Of a DNA stretch of 64,000 nt, positions 38,770 through 48,337 are shown piece by piece; positions within the stretch are counted from its first letter, which is position 1, and the number at the start of each line of letters is the position of its first letter. The DNA lies in assembly GCA_913061515.1 (NCBI GenBank), contig CAJXSF010000013.1, positions 1-64,000 on the forward strand, written 5' to 3'. Made by a program: the position numbers and the translations under genes. Source of the stretch: an uncultured Gammaproteobacteria bacterium (GTDB lineage: Bacteria > Pseudomonadota > Gammaproteobacteria > Pseudomonadales > Pseudohongiellaceae). The notes beneath the pieces are model-generated. The model worked only from the letters and a program-made list of their open reading frames with translations. It made no database searches and had not been told where the DNA came from.

Positions 38770-40242
38770 TCAGGTGGCCAACGCTCTTAGTAAATTATTG
38801 TAATCTTCAGAAAAGTCCGAAGACGTTGTTCGTAAATGCTTCACTTGTTTGCAGGCGTGCAACACGGTTGTGTGATCTCTTCCACCAAAGGCATCGCCAA
38901 TCTCAGGCAAGCTATGATTGGTCAACTCTTTCGAAAGACTCATCGCCATTTGCCTAGGTCTTGCCACCGAACGATTACGACGCTTTGAAAGCATGTCCGA
39001 CATTTTGATTTTATAGTATTCCGCCACCAATCTCTGAATATTATCGATCGTGACCATCTTATCGTGTAGCGCAAACAAATCCTTCAGCGCTTCTTTTACA
39101 AGCTCTAGGTCGATAGGGCGGCCAACAAAGTTCGCGTGCACAATCACCTTCTTTAACGCGCCTTCGAGCTCGCGTACATGAGAGCGCAGTCTTTGCGCGA
39201 TAAACATCGCGGCATCACTGGGCAACTCAACATTACTTTGTTCTGCCTTATTAATAAGGATCGCCGCTCGCGTCTCCAGCTCTGGTGGTTCAACTCCGAC
39301 AGACAGACCCCAACCGAATCGAGACTTGAGCCTTTCTTCTAAGCCATTGATTTCTTTATGATATCTATCGCTTGTTAGAATAATTTGTTGGCCACCTTCT
39401 AGCAAAGCATTAAAGGTGTGGAAGAACTCTTCTTGCGAGCGCTCTTTGCCAGCAAAGAATTGTATATCATCAATCAAAAGTGCATCTACTGAGCGATAAT
39501 AGCGTTTGAATTCATTAATCGCGTTTAATTGCAGCGCCGTCACCATCGTAGCAACAAAGGTTTCAGAGTGCAGGTAAACGACTTTCGCATCTGGCTTTCT
39601 GGCAACAAGGTAGTTACCTATCGCGTGCATTAAGTGAGTCTTACCTAAACCTACACCACCATATATAAAGAGTGGGTTATAAGCCCCCCCTGGATTCTCA
39701 GCCACTTGCATCGCTGCAGCACGAGCCAGTTGGTTCGACTTGCCCTCAATGAAATTATCAAAAGTATTTTCTGGGTTCAGGCTGCCTTTATGTCTGAGCT
39801 TACCATCGATTATCACCTCCATATTCTTGGAGCTGCGTTTAATCAGGCTAGTCGCTCGATTTGGCGGTTGAATGATGTCACGGCTAGGAGGAGTGACTAT
39901 TACAGACTCATGCCCGGCATTTCGAGAAAGGGTGTTCTCAAGCTTTTCAACGGTCTCTAATGGCACCGCTTGCTCTGCTGAATTTTGCTCACGCTGGCTT
40001 TGTGACCCAATCGCAAAGACGAGGTCTACATGATCGTTATCAGAATGCTCTTTTAGCAGTTCGCGTATCCTGCCCAGAAACTTCTCTTTTACCCAATCCA
40101 ACACAAAACGGTTAGGAGCGTACAAGCGAAGTTCATTGGGTGCAGTTTCTGCATGGAGGGGTCTTATCCAAGTATTAAACTGTTGGGAGGGCAATTCATT
40201 CTTTAGACTACTTACACAATTTTGCCAGTTTAGCGAATTCAC
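38770..40242 (-). CDS. dnaA: Chromosomal replication initiator DnaA
   Basis: DnaA binds oriC and opens the duplex. I place the start at GTG 40242, giving a 490-residue protein beginning [29 protein letters not shown], the usual DnaA N-terminus; the longer ATG frame at 40290 adds an unlikely 16 residues. Domains run from the N-terminal interaction domain (1-80), a variable linker (80-150), the AAA+ domain with Walker [10 protein letters not shown] near 195 and Walker [10 protein letters not shown] near 255, to the C-terminal helix-turn-helix with [15 protein letters not shown] near 450. The gene points away from the dnaA-rpmH candidate origin. Confidence 0.98.
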   Translation of the reverse strand: MNSLNWQNCVSSLKNELPSQQFNTWIRPLHAETAPNELRLYAPNRFVLDWVKEKFLGRIRELLKEHSDNDHVDLVFAIGSQSQREQNSAEQAVPLETVEKLENTLSRNAGHESVIVTPPSRDIIQPPNRATSLIKRSSKNMEVIIDGKLRHKGSLNPENTFDNFIEGKSNQLARAAAMQVAENPGGAYNPLFIYGGVGLGKTHLMHAIGNYLVARKPDAKVVYLHSETFVATMVTALQLNAINEFKRYYRSVDALLIDDIQFFAGKERSQEEFFHTFNALLEGGQQIILTSDRYHKEINGLEERLKSRFGWGLSVGVEPPELETRAAILINKAEQSNVELPSDAAMFIAQRLRSHVRELEGALKKVIVHANFVGRPIDLELVKEALKDLFALHDKMVTIDNIQRLVAEYYKIKMSDMLSKRRNRSVARPRQMAMSLSKELTNHSLPEIGDAFGGRDHTTVLHACKQVKHLRTTSSDFSEDYNNLLRALAT

Positions 40243-40311
40243 TCTTCTTATTACCTTCAATAAATCATTTGGAGTTTTAATAAAGAGCAATTCTAGCTTG
40301 GCTGCAAATAG

Positions 40312-40320
40312 TTATCCACA
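40312..40320 (+). promoter_or_regulatory. DnaA box (exact consensus)
   Basis: TTATCCACA matches the consensus DnaA box exactly. It lies 70 bases upstream of the dnaA GTG and may also mediate autoregulation of dnaA. Confidence 0.8.
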
Positions 40321-40450
40321 CACAATACATTCTAAAGCGATGTTTTTCGAAAAAATTAATTATTTATATTTCAATAACTTATAACAACAAACCCTGTAAA
40401 ACACAGTGCAAATATCACCATAAAAACCGCCATTGTGTAAAAATATAAGC

Positions 40451-40459
40451 TGTGGATAA
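40451..40459 (-). promoter_or_regulatory. DnaA box (exact consensus, reverse)
   Basis: TGTGGATAA is the reverse complement of the consensus box. It lies on the rpmH side of the AT-rich stretch. Confidence 0.8.
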
Positions 40460-40550
40460 GATGTTATTAACAACGTATAAAACGTAACTCACTGTATTTT
40501 TTACAATATCTGCTAGCGAAGATATTTCCTTGTTTTTCTTCTCTAAATAA

Positions 40551-40579
40551 TTGCATTAAGCGCTTGAAACATCTAGAAT
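40551..40579 (+). promoter_or_regulatory. Likely promoter of rpmH
   Basis: TTGCAT (40551-40556) and TAGAAT (40574-40579) are separated by 17 bases, each matching the sigma-70 consensus well. Transcription would start near 40586, about 50 bases before rpmH. Confidence 0.6.
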
Positions 40580-40635
40580 TCGCGCTCGGTTTAAATCCGG
40601 CAAATACACTTTTAAGAAACATTCTGGACATCATC

Positions 40636-40770
40636 ATGAAAAGAACCTTTCAGCCAAGCAGAATTAAGCGCGCTCGTACACACGGTTTCCGTGCACGTAT
40701 GGCGACTAAAGGCGGCCGTCTTGTAATCAAGCGTCGTCGTGCATGCGGTCGAGCCAAGTTAACAGCCTAA
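40636..40770 (+). CDS. rpmH: Ribosomal protein L34
   Basis: The 44-residue protein is a small basic component of the 50S subunit. [22 protein letters not shown] and [19 protein letters not shown] are the standard L34 sequence, with a lysine/arginine content typical of the family. I trimmed the start to the ATG at 40636. The rnpA gene follows at 40812, the usual rpmH-rnpA pair. Residues ACGRAKLTA replace the common RAKGRKRLS-type end, normal variation. Confidence 0.98.
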   Translation: MKRTFQPSRIKRARTHGFRARMATKGGRLVIKRRRACGRAKLTA

Positions 40771-40811
40771 GGCTCTCTCTTCCATCTGCGGTACTCAAGA
40801 AAGAAGAACCT

Positions 40812-41204
40812 GTGTCTGACTTTGGCTTTAGCAAGAAGCTGCGTCTGCTGGGTGCCGCAGATTTCCAACCTGTATTTAAGAACACCCGCTATAAAGTCTC
40901 CTGTCAGCAATTGCTTGTACTAGCGACTGACAGCGGCACTCCGTTCCCTCGTCTAGGCCTTGTGATCGCAAAGAAGAATATCGCAAAGGCAGTGCAAAGA
41001 AATCGTGTAAAACGACTATTGCGCGAGTCGTTCAGGCACAATCAAAGTTTGCTCCCTACTCTGGACATCGTTATCCTAGCTCGTGGTGGCTTAGGCGCAC
41101 TTAGCAACGAACAGATTAGAAGGAAAATTGAACGACATTGGGTGGATATCACTCAAAAAGCACGCAAAAAATCCGACACACGAGAAACCGAGAATGCTGG
41201 ATAA
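40812..41204 (+). CDS. rnpA: Ribonuclease P protein component
   Basis: RnpA assists the catalytic RNase P RNA in trimming tRNA 5' ends. The 130-residue protein has the family core RLGLVIAKKNIAKAVQRNRVKRLLRESFR near residue 50 and DIVILARGGLGAL near 88. I placed the start at GTG 40812 after the purine run AAGAAAGAAGAA, aligning with usual N-termini; a longer frame from an ATG at 40743 overlaps rpmH and is less likely. The 3' end overlaps yidD by 11 bases. The C-terminal tail is basic and variable. Confidence 0.95.
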   Translation: MSDFGFSKKLRLLGAADFQPVFKNTRYKVSCQQLLVLATDSGTPFPRLGLVIAKKNIAKAVQRNRVKRLLRESFRHNQSLLPTLDIVILARGGLGALSNEQIRRKIERHWVDITQKARKKSDTRETENAG

Positions 41205-41448
41205 ATTTGCTATTGGATTAATCACACTGTATCAGCACACTTTAAGTCTGCTGATTGGTCGGCAGTGTCGTTTTTACCCTACTTGTTCGCATTACACTCA
41301 AGAAGCTATTGAAAAACACGGTTTAAGCCGTGGTATTGGTTTAGGAGCTAAACGCATTATGCGATGCCACCCTTGGCATCCTGGTGGTATCGATCTAGTC
41401 CCTGAACCAAAAATCTCCATTGAACCCTCAAAGTCATCAACTCTGTAG
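41194..41448 (+). CDS. yidD: Membrane protein insertion efficiency factor YidD
   Basis: An 84-residue protein that aids membrane-protein insertion with YidC. It shows the invariant QCRFYPTCSHYTQEAIEKHG and GAKRIMRCHPWHPGG motifs. The ATG at 41194 overlaps the rnpA stop; the longer frame from 41128 lies in rnpA. It is 9 bases before yidC, its functional partner. Confidence 0.96.
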   Translation: MLDKFAIGLITLYQHTLSLLIGRQCRFYPTCSHYTQEAIEKHGLSRGIGLGAKRIMRCHPWHPGGIDLVPEPKISIEPSKSSTL

Positions 41449-41457
41449 TAGCAAAAC

Positions 41458-43146
41458 ATGGACTCTATTAAATATCTGATTTTTGGTGGCTTGGCCGTCG
41501 TTTCTTACTTACTCCTTCTTGCCTGGCAAGAGGATTATCCGCGAGTTCCCGCTACAGAGCCGGTACAACAGCCTGTTCTAAGCGCAGATCAACAGGCTCC
41601 GCAGAGCGATTTGCCCTCTGTTGCAGTGACCAATAGCTCTGCAGTGGATATCCCTACTGTTAATAATGCACCGACAGTGTCTATCTCCCAGACCGACACA
41701 CGAATCACGGTACACACCGATGTTTTGAATGTGGTCTTGGATCGCAATGGTGGTGACATCATTGAAGTGTCTTTACCGGAGTTCAAAAAGAACATAGATG
41801 TAGAGGATGACCCGTTCGTCTTATTGGAAAGTAACCCGCAAAGACTCTATGTCGCCAAGAGTGGTTTAGTCGGGCGTAATGGCATCGATTCTAGCCAACG
41901 CGCTTTGTATGAGACCCAAGCGGAGACTTATACACTTGAACAAAACGCCGATACATTAGAAGTAGCGATGCGCCATACCGATGCTAACGGTGTCGCGATT
42001 ACTAAGCGCTTTACCTTCGAGCGTGGTAGTTATTTGATCGACATCACTTATGAGATTAATAACAACACCAATGCTCCGTGGAGCGCTAATGTGTTCGGAC
42101 AGATCAACCGTACTAATTACCCCGATCCAAGTGCCTCAGGTGGAGGCATTGGTGCGTCATCATTTCTAGGTTTTGCTTCTACTGCCGACGATGACCCATA
42201 TGCTAAAAACAGTTTCGATGACGTTGACGATGGTATTGAACCATACCAGATGACGGGTGGCTGGATTGCCTTGAGCCAACATTATTTTATTTCTGCTTGG
42301 ATCCCCGCAGAGAACGCCAACAACACCTACTCAATGCGTAAGAATCCACAAAATAGCAACGAGTATATCGGTGGCTTCACTAGCGCTGAGTTCACAGTGG
42401 CTCCTGGTCAAAGCGGTACGCAAAACGTCGAATTTTATGCCGGCCCGAAAGACCAGTATGTTCTAAGAGATATTTCACCAAACTTAGACCTCACCATCGA
42501 CTATGGTTGGCTTTGGTTTGCAGCATCGCCTATATATTGGTTGCTGCGTCAAATCAATTCCATTGTAGGCAATTATGGTTGGTCTATATTGCTTCTAACA
42601 CTTACGGTAAAGGTGATCTTCTACAAATTATCCGCTACCAGTTATCGATCCATGGCCAATATGCGTCGTGTTATGCCGAAAATGACGCAATTGAAAGAGC
42701 GTTATGGCGATGACCGCATGAAGTTACAAAAAGCCACTATGGAGCTTTATCAAAAAGAAAAGATCAATCCGTTCGGCGGATGCTTGCCGATGCTCGTGCA
42801 AATGCCGGTGTTTATCGCATTGTATTGGGTACTAATGGAGAGTGTAGAATTACGTCAGGCACCTTTCATGTTGTGGATTGACGACCTCTCTGTAATGGAT
42901 CCTTTCTTTGTGTTGCCACTTTTAATGGGTGCGTCGATGTATGCGCAGTCTCTTTTAAGCCCAGCACCTGCAGATCCAATGCAGGCAAAAATAATGCGCT
43001 TCATGCCTGTTGTCATGACTATCTTCTTCTTATGGTTCCCAGCCGGGCTTGTACTTTACTGGCTAGCTAACAGTGTACTTGGTATTGCTCAGCAGTATTA
43101 TATTACGAAGAAAATAGAGAAAGAGTACGAAGCAAAGAACGCGTAA
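41458..43146 (+). CDS. yidC: Membrane protein insertase YidC
   Basis: YidC inserts proteins into the inner membrane, alone or with Sec. The 562-residue protein has an N-terminal helix (about 4-22), a large periplasmic domain (about 55-350) and the five-helix C-terminal core with IYWLLRQINSIVGNYGWSI near 355 and MYQKEKINPFGGCLPMLVQ-like region near 435. The length matches E. coli YidC. It is followed 5 bases later by mnmE. Confidence 0.98.
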   Translation: MDSIKYLIFGGLAVVSYLLLLAWQEDYPRVPATEPVQQPVLSADQQAPQSDLPSVAVTNSSAVDIPTVNNAPTVSISQTDTRITVHTDVLNVVLDRNGGDIIEVSLPEFKKNIDVEDDPFVLLESNPQRLYVAKSGLVGRNGIDSSQRALYETQAETYTLEQNADTLEVAMRHTDANGVAITKRFTFERGSYLIDITYEINNNTNAPWSANVFGQINRTNYPDPSASGGGIGASSFLGFASTADDDPYAKNSFDDVDDGIEPYQMTGGWIALSQHYFISAWIPAENANNTYSMRKNPQNSNEYIGGFTSAEFTVAPGQSGTQNVEFYAGPKDQYVLRDISPNLDLTIDYGWLWFAASPIYWLLRQINSIVGNYGWSILLLTLTVKVIFYKLSATSYRSMANMRRVMPKMTQLKERYGDDRMKLQKATMELYQKEKINPFGGCLPMLVQMPVFIALYWVLMESVELRQAPFMLWIDDLSVMDPFFVLPLLMGASMYAQSLLSPAPADPMQAKIMRFMPVVMTIFFLWFPAGLVLYWLANSVLGIAQQYYITKKIEKEYEAKNA

Positions 43147-43151
43147 TGTGA

Positions 43152-44552
43152 ATGACTCTAAATACTGACAGCGACACTATTTGCGCAATCGCGACACCAC
43201 CTGGTAGGGGTGGTGTCGGCGTCCTTAGGGTTTCAGGCCCTTTATCGAAACACATCGCCAATACCCTTCTGCATTTCACTCCCGACCCACGACACGCCCA
43301 TTACAGCAAAATCTACGACTCAAATTCTGAACTGATCGATCAAGGAATCGTAATTTATTTTCCGGGCCCAAACTCGTTCACTGGCGAAGATGTTCTTGAA
43401 CTGCAAGGTCATGGTGGCTCCTACATTCTCGATCGCCTTCTTAAAGAAGTCTTATTATTAGGCCCACGCCTGGCTCGTCCAGGTGAGTTTTCCGAACGCG
43501 CCTTTATAAACGGCAAGATGGATCTTACTCAGGCAGAGGCCATAGCAGATTTAATCGAATCCAGTAGTGAAGAGGCCGCTCGTAGCGCAATAAGAACTTT
43601 GCAAGGTGATTTCTCAAAACTGATTTCATCTTTAAGCCAGTCTATTGTCGATCTTAGAGTTTACATTGAAGCCTCCATCGATTTTGCTGAAGAGGAAATT
43701 GATTTTCTAACAGAAGGCAAGACAGCTCAAACTCTCGAATCGATTCTTATAGAGCTTGATTCAATACTAGCGCAGGCAAAGCAGGGCGCAATTTTACGAG
43801 AAGGTATGTCTGTGGTGATCGCAGGTAAACCCAATGCTGGCAAGTCTAGTCTTCTTAATGCGCTTGCTGGAAAAGACAGTGCCATCGTTACCGATATCGC
43901 TGGGACGACCAGAGATACCCTTGTAGAGCAAATCAATGTCGACGGCATGCCTGTACATATAACCGACACAGCAGGGCTCAGACAGAGCGATGATGTTGTT
44001 GAAAAGGAAGGGATACGCCGTGCAATAAAGGCTATAAGTGATGCAGATAGGATCATGCTTGTACTAGATGCATCCCAAGATGACGTTGAGCTTTCAATGT
44101 TGCCGGCGTTCTTAGCCTCTCTAGGACTAGATGACTTATTCGCCCAAGCGAACATCAATCGCCTTAGTATTGTTCGAAATAAAATTGATCTCATTGATCA
44201 GGACAGTTCGGTACGCACTCTGCATTCTGACAATATGGCCATCACCGAAATCTCGCTTTCAGCAAAGTCTCAACAAGGCTTAGAGCTATTAAGACAGCAT
44301 TTAAAAGACTGTATGGGCTTCTCACCAAGCGGGGAAGGCGGATTCATCGCCAGACGCAGACATCTTGATGCTTTAAAAAGAACAAAGACGTTTTTAGAAC
44401 AAGCCAAAGCGCAACTTGAAGGGCAACGAGAAGGCGAAATAGTTGCCGAAGATTTGAAGCAAGCCCACCGTTGTTTAGGTGAAATCACTGGTGAATTCAC
44501 AACAGATGACCTATTAGGCAAAATTTTCTCTAGTTTTTGTGTCGGAAAATAA
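43152..44552 (+). CDS. mnmE: tRNA uridine modification GTPase MnmE
   Basis: MnmE works with MnmG to add the carboxymethylaminomethyl group to wobble uridine 34 of certain tRNAs. The 466-residue protein has an N-terminal folate-binding domain with TPPGRGGVGVLRVSG near 13, a helical domain and an inserted G domain with GKPNAGKSSLLNAL near 228, DIAGTTRDT near 252 and DTAGLR near 275. It ends FCVGK, matching the conserved FCIGK that carries the catalytic cysteine. MnmG is encoded 400 bases downstream. Confidence 0.98.
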   Translation: MTLNTDSDTICAIATPPGRGGVGVLRVSGPLSKHIANTLLHFTPDPRHAHYSKIYDSNSELIDQGIVIYFPGPNSFTGEDVLELQGHGGSYILDRLLKEVLLLGPRLARPGEFSERAFINGKMDLTQAEAIADLIESSSEEAARSAIRTLQGDFSKLISSLSQSIVDLRVYIEASIDFAEEEIDFLTEGKTAQTLESILIELDSILAQAKQGAILREGMSVVIAGKPNAGKSSLLNALAGKDSAIVTDIAGTTRDTLVEQINVDGMPVHITDTAGLRQSDDVVEKEGIRRAIKAISDADRIMLVLDASQDDVELSMLPAFLASLGLDDLFAQANINRLSIVRNKIDLIDQDSSVRTLHSDNMAITEISLSAKSQQGLELLRQHLKDCMGFSPSGEGGFIARRRHLDALKRTKTFLEQAKAQLEGQREGEIVAEDLKQAHRCLGEITGEFTTDDLLGKIFSSFCVGK

Positions 44553-44961
44553 GTTTTTTTCCACTGTATAAGCCGGTGACAAGCTGTGTATAAAGCTGTC
44601 TATATCTAGTAACAATCGGTGGATGGAATTTAGGCCAAAATTTGCTTATGTATAACTTCGCTTGTTCTCCACAGATTGCAAAGCTGTTCTAAAGACCTTA
44701 AACATGTTTCGCCCACTGACTTATGTATAGCTTAACTTGTTGTAATTAAAGGGTAATAATAGGTTCTCCACAGAAAATAGCCTTACCATTAATAACATCA
44801 GTATTAATATCTTTAAGGTTTTATTAACTATTTATAACTTAATACTAATTAAATCTTTAAAAAGCATTTCACGTTTTCTTCAATAAAATTAAATACTTCA
44901 AATTTAGATTCTAAGGCTTATACTTATCGACCCTTTGTATTTGCCCAATGACAGGTGTTTC
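44553..44961. other. Candidate second origin region between mnmE and mnmG
   Basis: 409 bases without a gene. Near-match DnaA boxes are TGTGTATAA (44585-44593), TTCTCCACA (44665-44673) and TTCTCCACA (44764-44772), each one mismatch from consensus. A 22-base repeat with three differences occurs at 44645-44666 and 44720-44741, spaced 75 bases. From about 44780 to 44910 the sequence is almost wholly A and T. This is the setting of oriC in E. coli, next to mnmG. A TATACT at 44919-44924 may be the mnmG -10. Confidence 0.65.
44645..44741. repeat. 22-base direct repeat in the mnmG-upstream region
   Basis: The copies CTTATGTATAACTTCGCTTG plus TT (44645-44666) and CTTATGTATAGCTTAACTTG plus TT (44720-44741) differ at three positions. 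The 75-base offset is close to seven helical turns. They flank the TTCTCCACA near-boxes. Confidence 0.7.
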
Positions 44962-46863
44962 ATGGATTTTTCAAAAAAGTACGATGTGATTGTCGTCGGT
45001 GGTGGCCATGCCGGCACTGAAGCGGCTTTGGCAGCTGCGCGCATGGGCGTCAGTACGATTTTGATTACCCATAACATCGAAACTTTAGGCCAAATGTCCT
45101 GCAACCCAGCAATTGGTGGGATTGGTAAAACCCATTTGGTGAAAGAGATCGATGCCTTGGGTGGCGCCATGGCTAGGGCCACAGATCGGGCGGGCATCCA
45201 ATTTCGCGTTTTGAATAGCAGCAAAGGGCCAGCAGTGCGCGCCACACGTGCGCAAGCTGACCGAGTATTGTACAAAGCCGCTATTCGAGAAATGCTCGAA
45301 AACCAAGAAAATCTCGATATTTTTCAACAGGCTGTCGATGACCTGATCGTTGAGAACGAGGCGGTGGCAGGGGTAGTGACACAGATGGGGCTGAAGTTTT
45401 GTGCGCCCAATGTTGTATTGACTACAGGCACGTTCTTGGGCGGAAAAATACATATCGGAATGGAAAATAGCTCAGGTGGTCGTGCAGGAGATCCGCCCTC
45501 GATCGCCCTTGCGCAAAGACTTCGTGCATTGCCATTTCGAGTCGCTCGTTTGAAAACGGGCACGCCTCCTCGTATCGATGCTAGATCTGTTGATTTCTCG
45601 GTCATGCAAGCGCAGGCCGGTGACACCCCGATTCCTGTGATGTCTTATATCGGCAGTGCCGACGAACACCCGGAACAAGTCAATTGCTACATCACCTCGA
45701 CAAATGAGCGTTGCCACGAAATTATTCGCGGTGGTTTGGACCGCTCACCGATGTATACCGGGGTGATCGAAGGTCTAGGCCCACGCTATTGCCCGTCCAT
45801 TGAAGACAAAGTCATGCGCTTTGCTGATAAGGCGTCGCACCAGATTTTTGTTGAGCCAGAAGGGCTGAACACCCATGAACTCTATCCGAACGGAATCTCA
45901 ACGAGCTTGCCTTTTGATGTACAGATAGAACTCGTGCGTCAGATTAAAGGCTTTGAAAACGCCCATATCACTCGTCCTGGATATGCTATCGAATACGATT
46001 TTTTCGATCCACGAGACCTAAACTACTCTTTGGAAACGAAATTTATAAAAGGCCTATATTTCGCTGGCCAGATCAACGGCACCACAGGCTATGAAGAGGC
46101 TGGGGCCCAAGGCTTACTAGCAGGTTTAAATGCGGCCTTGTCAGCACAAGGCAAACCAAGTTGGTGCCCGCGTCGCGATCAAGCCTATATCGGTGTGTTA
46201 GTGGATGACTTGATCACCTTAGGGACTAATGAGCCTTACCGAATGTTCACTAGCCGAGCGGAATACCGCTTATTGCTGCGTGAAGATAACGCAGATCTTC
46301 GACTAACACCCATTGGCCGTGAGTTAGGCTTGATCGATGATCATCGTTGGGCGTTATTCAGCGAAAAAAGCCAACAGATCGACAATGAGCTAAAGCGACT
46401 GAAGAAAGTTTGGATTCAAGCAGACTCAGAGCCGGCCAAAAAGATTAACGCGCTTTTAGACAAACCAATAGGCCGTGAATACTGCCTAGCTGATCTGCTT
46501 GCTCGCCCTGAAATTAAGTACGATGCCTTACAGCAAGCTGTCGCAGTCGAAGGGGAGCAGGGCAATGAGCTTCCTAGCGATGTCAAAGAACAAGTCGAGA
46601 TTCAAATAAAATACAAAGGCTATATCGATAGGCAGGAAGAAGATATTCAGAAGCTGCGCCGTCAAGAAAACACGGAGTTGCCCCATGATTTCGATTACCA
46701 GCAAATGCAGGGGCTCTCAAACGAGTTAAAACAGAAACTCGAGAGTGTCCGCCCAGAGAATATAGCGCGGGCATCAAGAATCCCAGGGATGACCCCAGCG
46801 GCTGTGTCGCTTTTGTTGATTTATCTTAAGAAATATCAAGCTGTACGTGCAAAAACCGCATGA
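44962..46863 (+). CDS. mnmG: tRNA uridine modification protein MnmG (GidA)
   Basis: The FAD-dependent partner of MnmE in wobble uridine modification. The 633-residue protein has the Rossmann [19 protein letters not shown] near 15, [20 protein letters not shown] near 53, [12 protein letters not shown] near 155, the FAD-binding [23 protein letters not shown] near 368 and the C-terminal helical domain. I trimmed the start to the ATG at 44962, giving [15 protein letters not shown]. Its stop overlaps the rsmG ATG (ATGA), so the two are coupled. Confidence 0.98.
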   Translation: MDFSKKYDVIVVGGGHAGTEAALAAARMGVSTILITHNIETLGQMSCNPAIGGIGKTHLVKEIDALGGAMARATDRAGIQFRVLNSSKGPAVRATRAQADRVLYKAAIREMLENQENLDIFQQAVDDLIVENEAVAGVVTQMGLKFCAPNVVLTTGTFLGGKIHIGMENSSGGRAGDPPSIALAQRLRALPFRVARLKTGTPPRIDARSVDFSVMQAQAGDTPIPVMSYIGSADEHPEQVNCYITSTNERCHEIIRGGLDRSPMYTGVIEGLGPRYCPSIEDKVMRFADKASHQIFVEPEGLNTHELYPNGISTSLPFDVQIELVRQIKGFENAHITRPGYAIEYDFFDPRDLNYSLETKFIKGLYFAGQINGTTGYEEAGAQGLLAGLNAALSAQGKPSWCPRRDQAYIGVLVDDLITLGTNEPYRMFTSRAEYRLLLREDNADLRLTPIGRELGLIDDHRWALFSEKSQQIDNELKRLKKVWIQADSEPAKKINALLDKPIGREYCLADLLARPEIKYDALQQAVAVEGEQGNELPSDVKEQVEIQIKYKGYIDRQEEDIQKLRRQENTELPHDFDYQQMQGLSNELKQKLESVRPENIARASRIPGMTPAAVSLLLIYLKKYQAVRAKTA

Positions 46864-47528
46864 GTATGGGAAGTTCAAGCGAGCAACTGGATGCGGGCAT
46901 TGCCAAACAACTGCAGTCAGGGTTAAAAGACTTAGGCTTGTCTTTGTCGCAAGAGCAACAAGGCAAATTACTAGAATATTTAGGTTTGCTGCTTAAATGG
47001 AATAAGGCGTTTAATCTGACGAGTGTGCGCGACCCAGCTCAGATGCTGTCTCGTCATATTCTGGATAGCCTCACCATGGTCGACTATATGCAGGGAAGCC
47101 ACATTTTGGATGTTGGCACTGGCCCAGGTTTACCGGGCATCCCGCTAGCCATCTGCTTTCCAGAAAAACAGTTTGGTTTACTCGATAGTAACGGCAAAAA
47201 AACCCGTTTTGTGTTCCAAGCGAAGCTACAACTTGGGCTTAATAATGTTGAAGCCATCAATGCGCGAGTAGAGAGCTATCAAAGCGACCAGCCACTAGAC
47301 ATCATTGTAAGCAGAGCTTTTGCGACATTGGAAGATATGATTAATGTCACGAAACACCTAGTAGTGGCAGAGCAAACGCGTCTCGTTGCCATGAAAGGTT
47401 TGTACCCAGAGGAAGAGCTTGCTGCAATTCCTAGCGGATTTGTGATGACGAAGGCTGATCGAGTAAATGTTCCTGGATATATTGGTGAACGACATATCAT
47501 AGAACTGACAGCCCAGGCTGCGGAGTAG
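46860..47528 (+). CDS. rsmG: 16S rRNA m7G527 methyltransferase RsmG (GidB)
   Basis: It methylates G527 of 16S rRNA. The 222-residue protein shows [28 protein letters not shown] near 40, the SAM-binding [17 protein letters not shown] near 82, [11 protein letters not shown] near 108 and [10 protein letters not shown] near 148. It starts at ATG 46860 overlapping the mnmG stop; an ATG two codons later is an alternative. The parA gene starts 5 bases after its stop. Confidence 0.97.
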   Translation: MSMGSSSEQLDAGIAKQLQSGLKDLGLSLSQEQQGKLLEYLGLLLKWNKAFNLTSVRDPAQMLSRHILDSLTMVDYMQGSHILDVGTGPGLPGIPLAICFPEKQFGLLDSNGKKTRFVFQAKLQLGLNNVEAINARVESYQSDQPLDIIVSRAFATLEDMINVTKHLVVAEQTRLVAMKGLYPEEELAAIPSGFVMTKADRVNVPGYIGERHIIELTAQAAE

Positions 47529-47533
47529 GTTTC

Positions 47534-48319
47534 GTGTCTAGAATATTGGCAATTGCGAATCAGAAGGGTGGCGTCGGTAAAACCACGACCTCGGTGAATT
47601 TGGCTGCGTCTTTGCAGGCGACACGCCGTCGTGTCTTATTAATCGACCTCGACCCACAAGGCAATGCCACGATGGGCAGCGGAGTGGATAAAGCGGATCT
47701 CGAACGCTCTATTTACGATGTGTTGATGAAAGAATGTACAGCCCGAGAAGCTATAGTGGAAACCCCTGGTGGCTGTCATTTATTGCCCGCTAACGGGGAC
47801 CTTACAGCGGCAGAGATTGCACTTCTCAACGTTGAGAATCGCGAACAGCGCCTAAAAGAAGTGTTGGCCAGTGTTGATGAGGACTACGACTACATAGTCA
47901 TCGATTGTCCGCCATCTCTAAACATGTTAACTATCAACGCCTTAGTGGCTTCCCATGGGGTCATCATTCCAATGCAATGTGAATATTATGCATTGGAGGG
48001 GCTATCGGCACTGATGGATACCATTGGCGCAATCAGCGCTACCGCAAACCCTGAATTACAGATTGAAGGGATCCTGCGCACGATGTATGACCCGCGCAGC
48101 AAATTAACGCTTGAGGTCTCCGGGCAACTCTTCACCCATTTTGGTGATAAGGTTTACCGCACAGTCGTGCCTCGTAATATCCGTTTAGCGGAAGCGCCAA
48201 GTTACGGAATGCCCGTGCTGCAGTACGACAAACAATCCAGAGGCGCTGTTGCTTATCTTGCGCTAGCAGGGGAAATGCTCCGCAGAAATGAACAGCTACA
48301 AGCTAAGCAACAAGCTTAA
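47534..48319 (+). CDS. parA: Chromosome partitioning ATPase ParA (Soj)
   Basis: ParA is a deviant Walker ATPase that moves ParB-parS complexes to segregate the origin. The 261-residue protein begins SRILAIANQKGGVGKTTTSVNLAASL, with the Walker A signature lysine, and has VLLIDLDPQGNATMG near 36 and DYIVIDCPPSLNMLTINAL near 119. GTG start at 47534 with GGAG upstream. The gene lies between rsmG and parB, as in Pseudomonas and Bacillus. Confidence 0.98.
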   Translation: MSRILAIANQKGGVGKTTTSVNLAASLQATRRRVLLIDLDPQGNATMGSGVDKADLERSIYDVLMKECTAREAIVETPGGCHLLPANGDLTAAEIALLNVENREQRLKEVLASVDEDYDYIVIDCPPSLNMLTINALVASHGVIIPMQCEYYALEGLSALMDTIGAISATANPELQIEGILRTMYDPRSKLTLEVSGQLFTHFGDKVYRTVVPRNIRLAEAPSYGMPVLQYDKQSRGAVAYLALAGEMLRRNEQLQAKQQA

Positions 48320-48337
48320 AACAATACGGAAATAAAA

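Larger units (their letters stand above)
40243..40635. other. Candidate oriC region between dnaA and rpmH
   Basis: 393 bases separate dnaA and rpmH. Two exact consensus DnaA boxes are present in opposite orientation: TTATCCACA at 40312-40320 and TGTGGATAA at 40451-40459. The sequence between them (about 40336-40390) is very AT-rich and could be an unwinding element. This is the position of oriC in Pseudomonas. It also must hold the divergent dnaA and rpmH promoters. The number of exact boxes is low, so a second candidate at 44553 should be compared. Confidence 0.7.

Noticed and set aside
44865-44880. Possible parS in the mnmE-mnmG gap (TTTCACGT)
   Set aside because: Only a half-site is present; the second arm does not match GAAACA or GGAACA.
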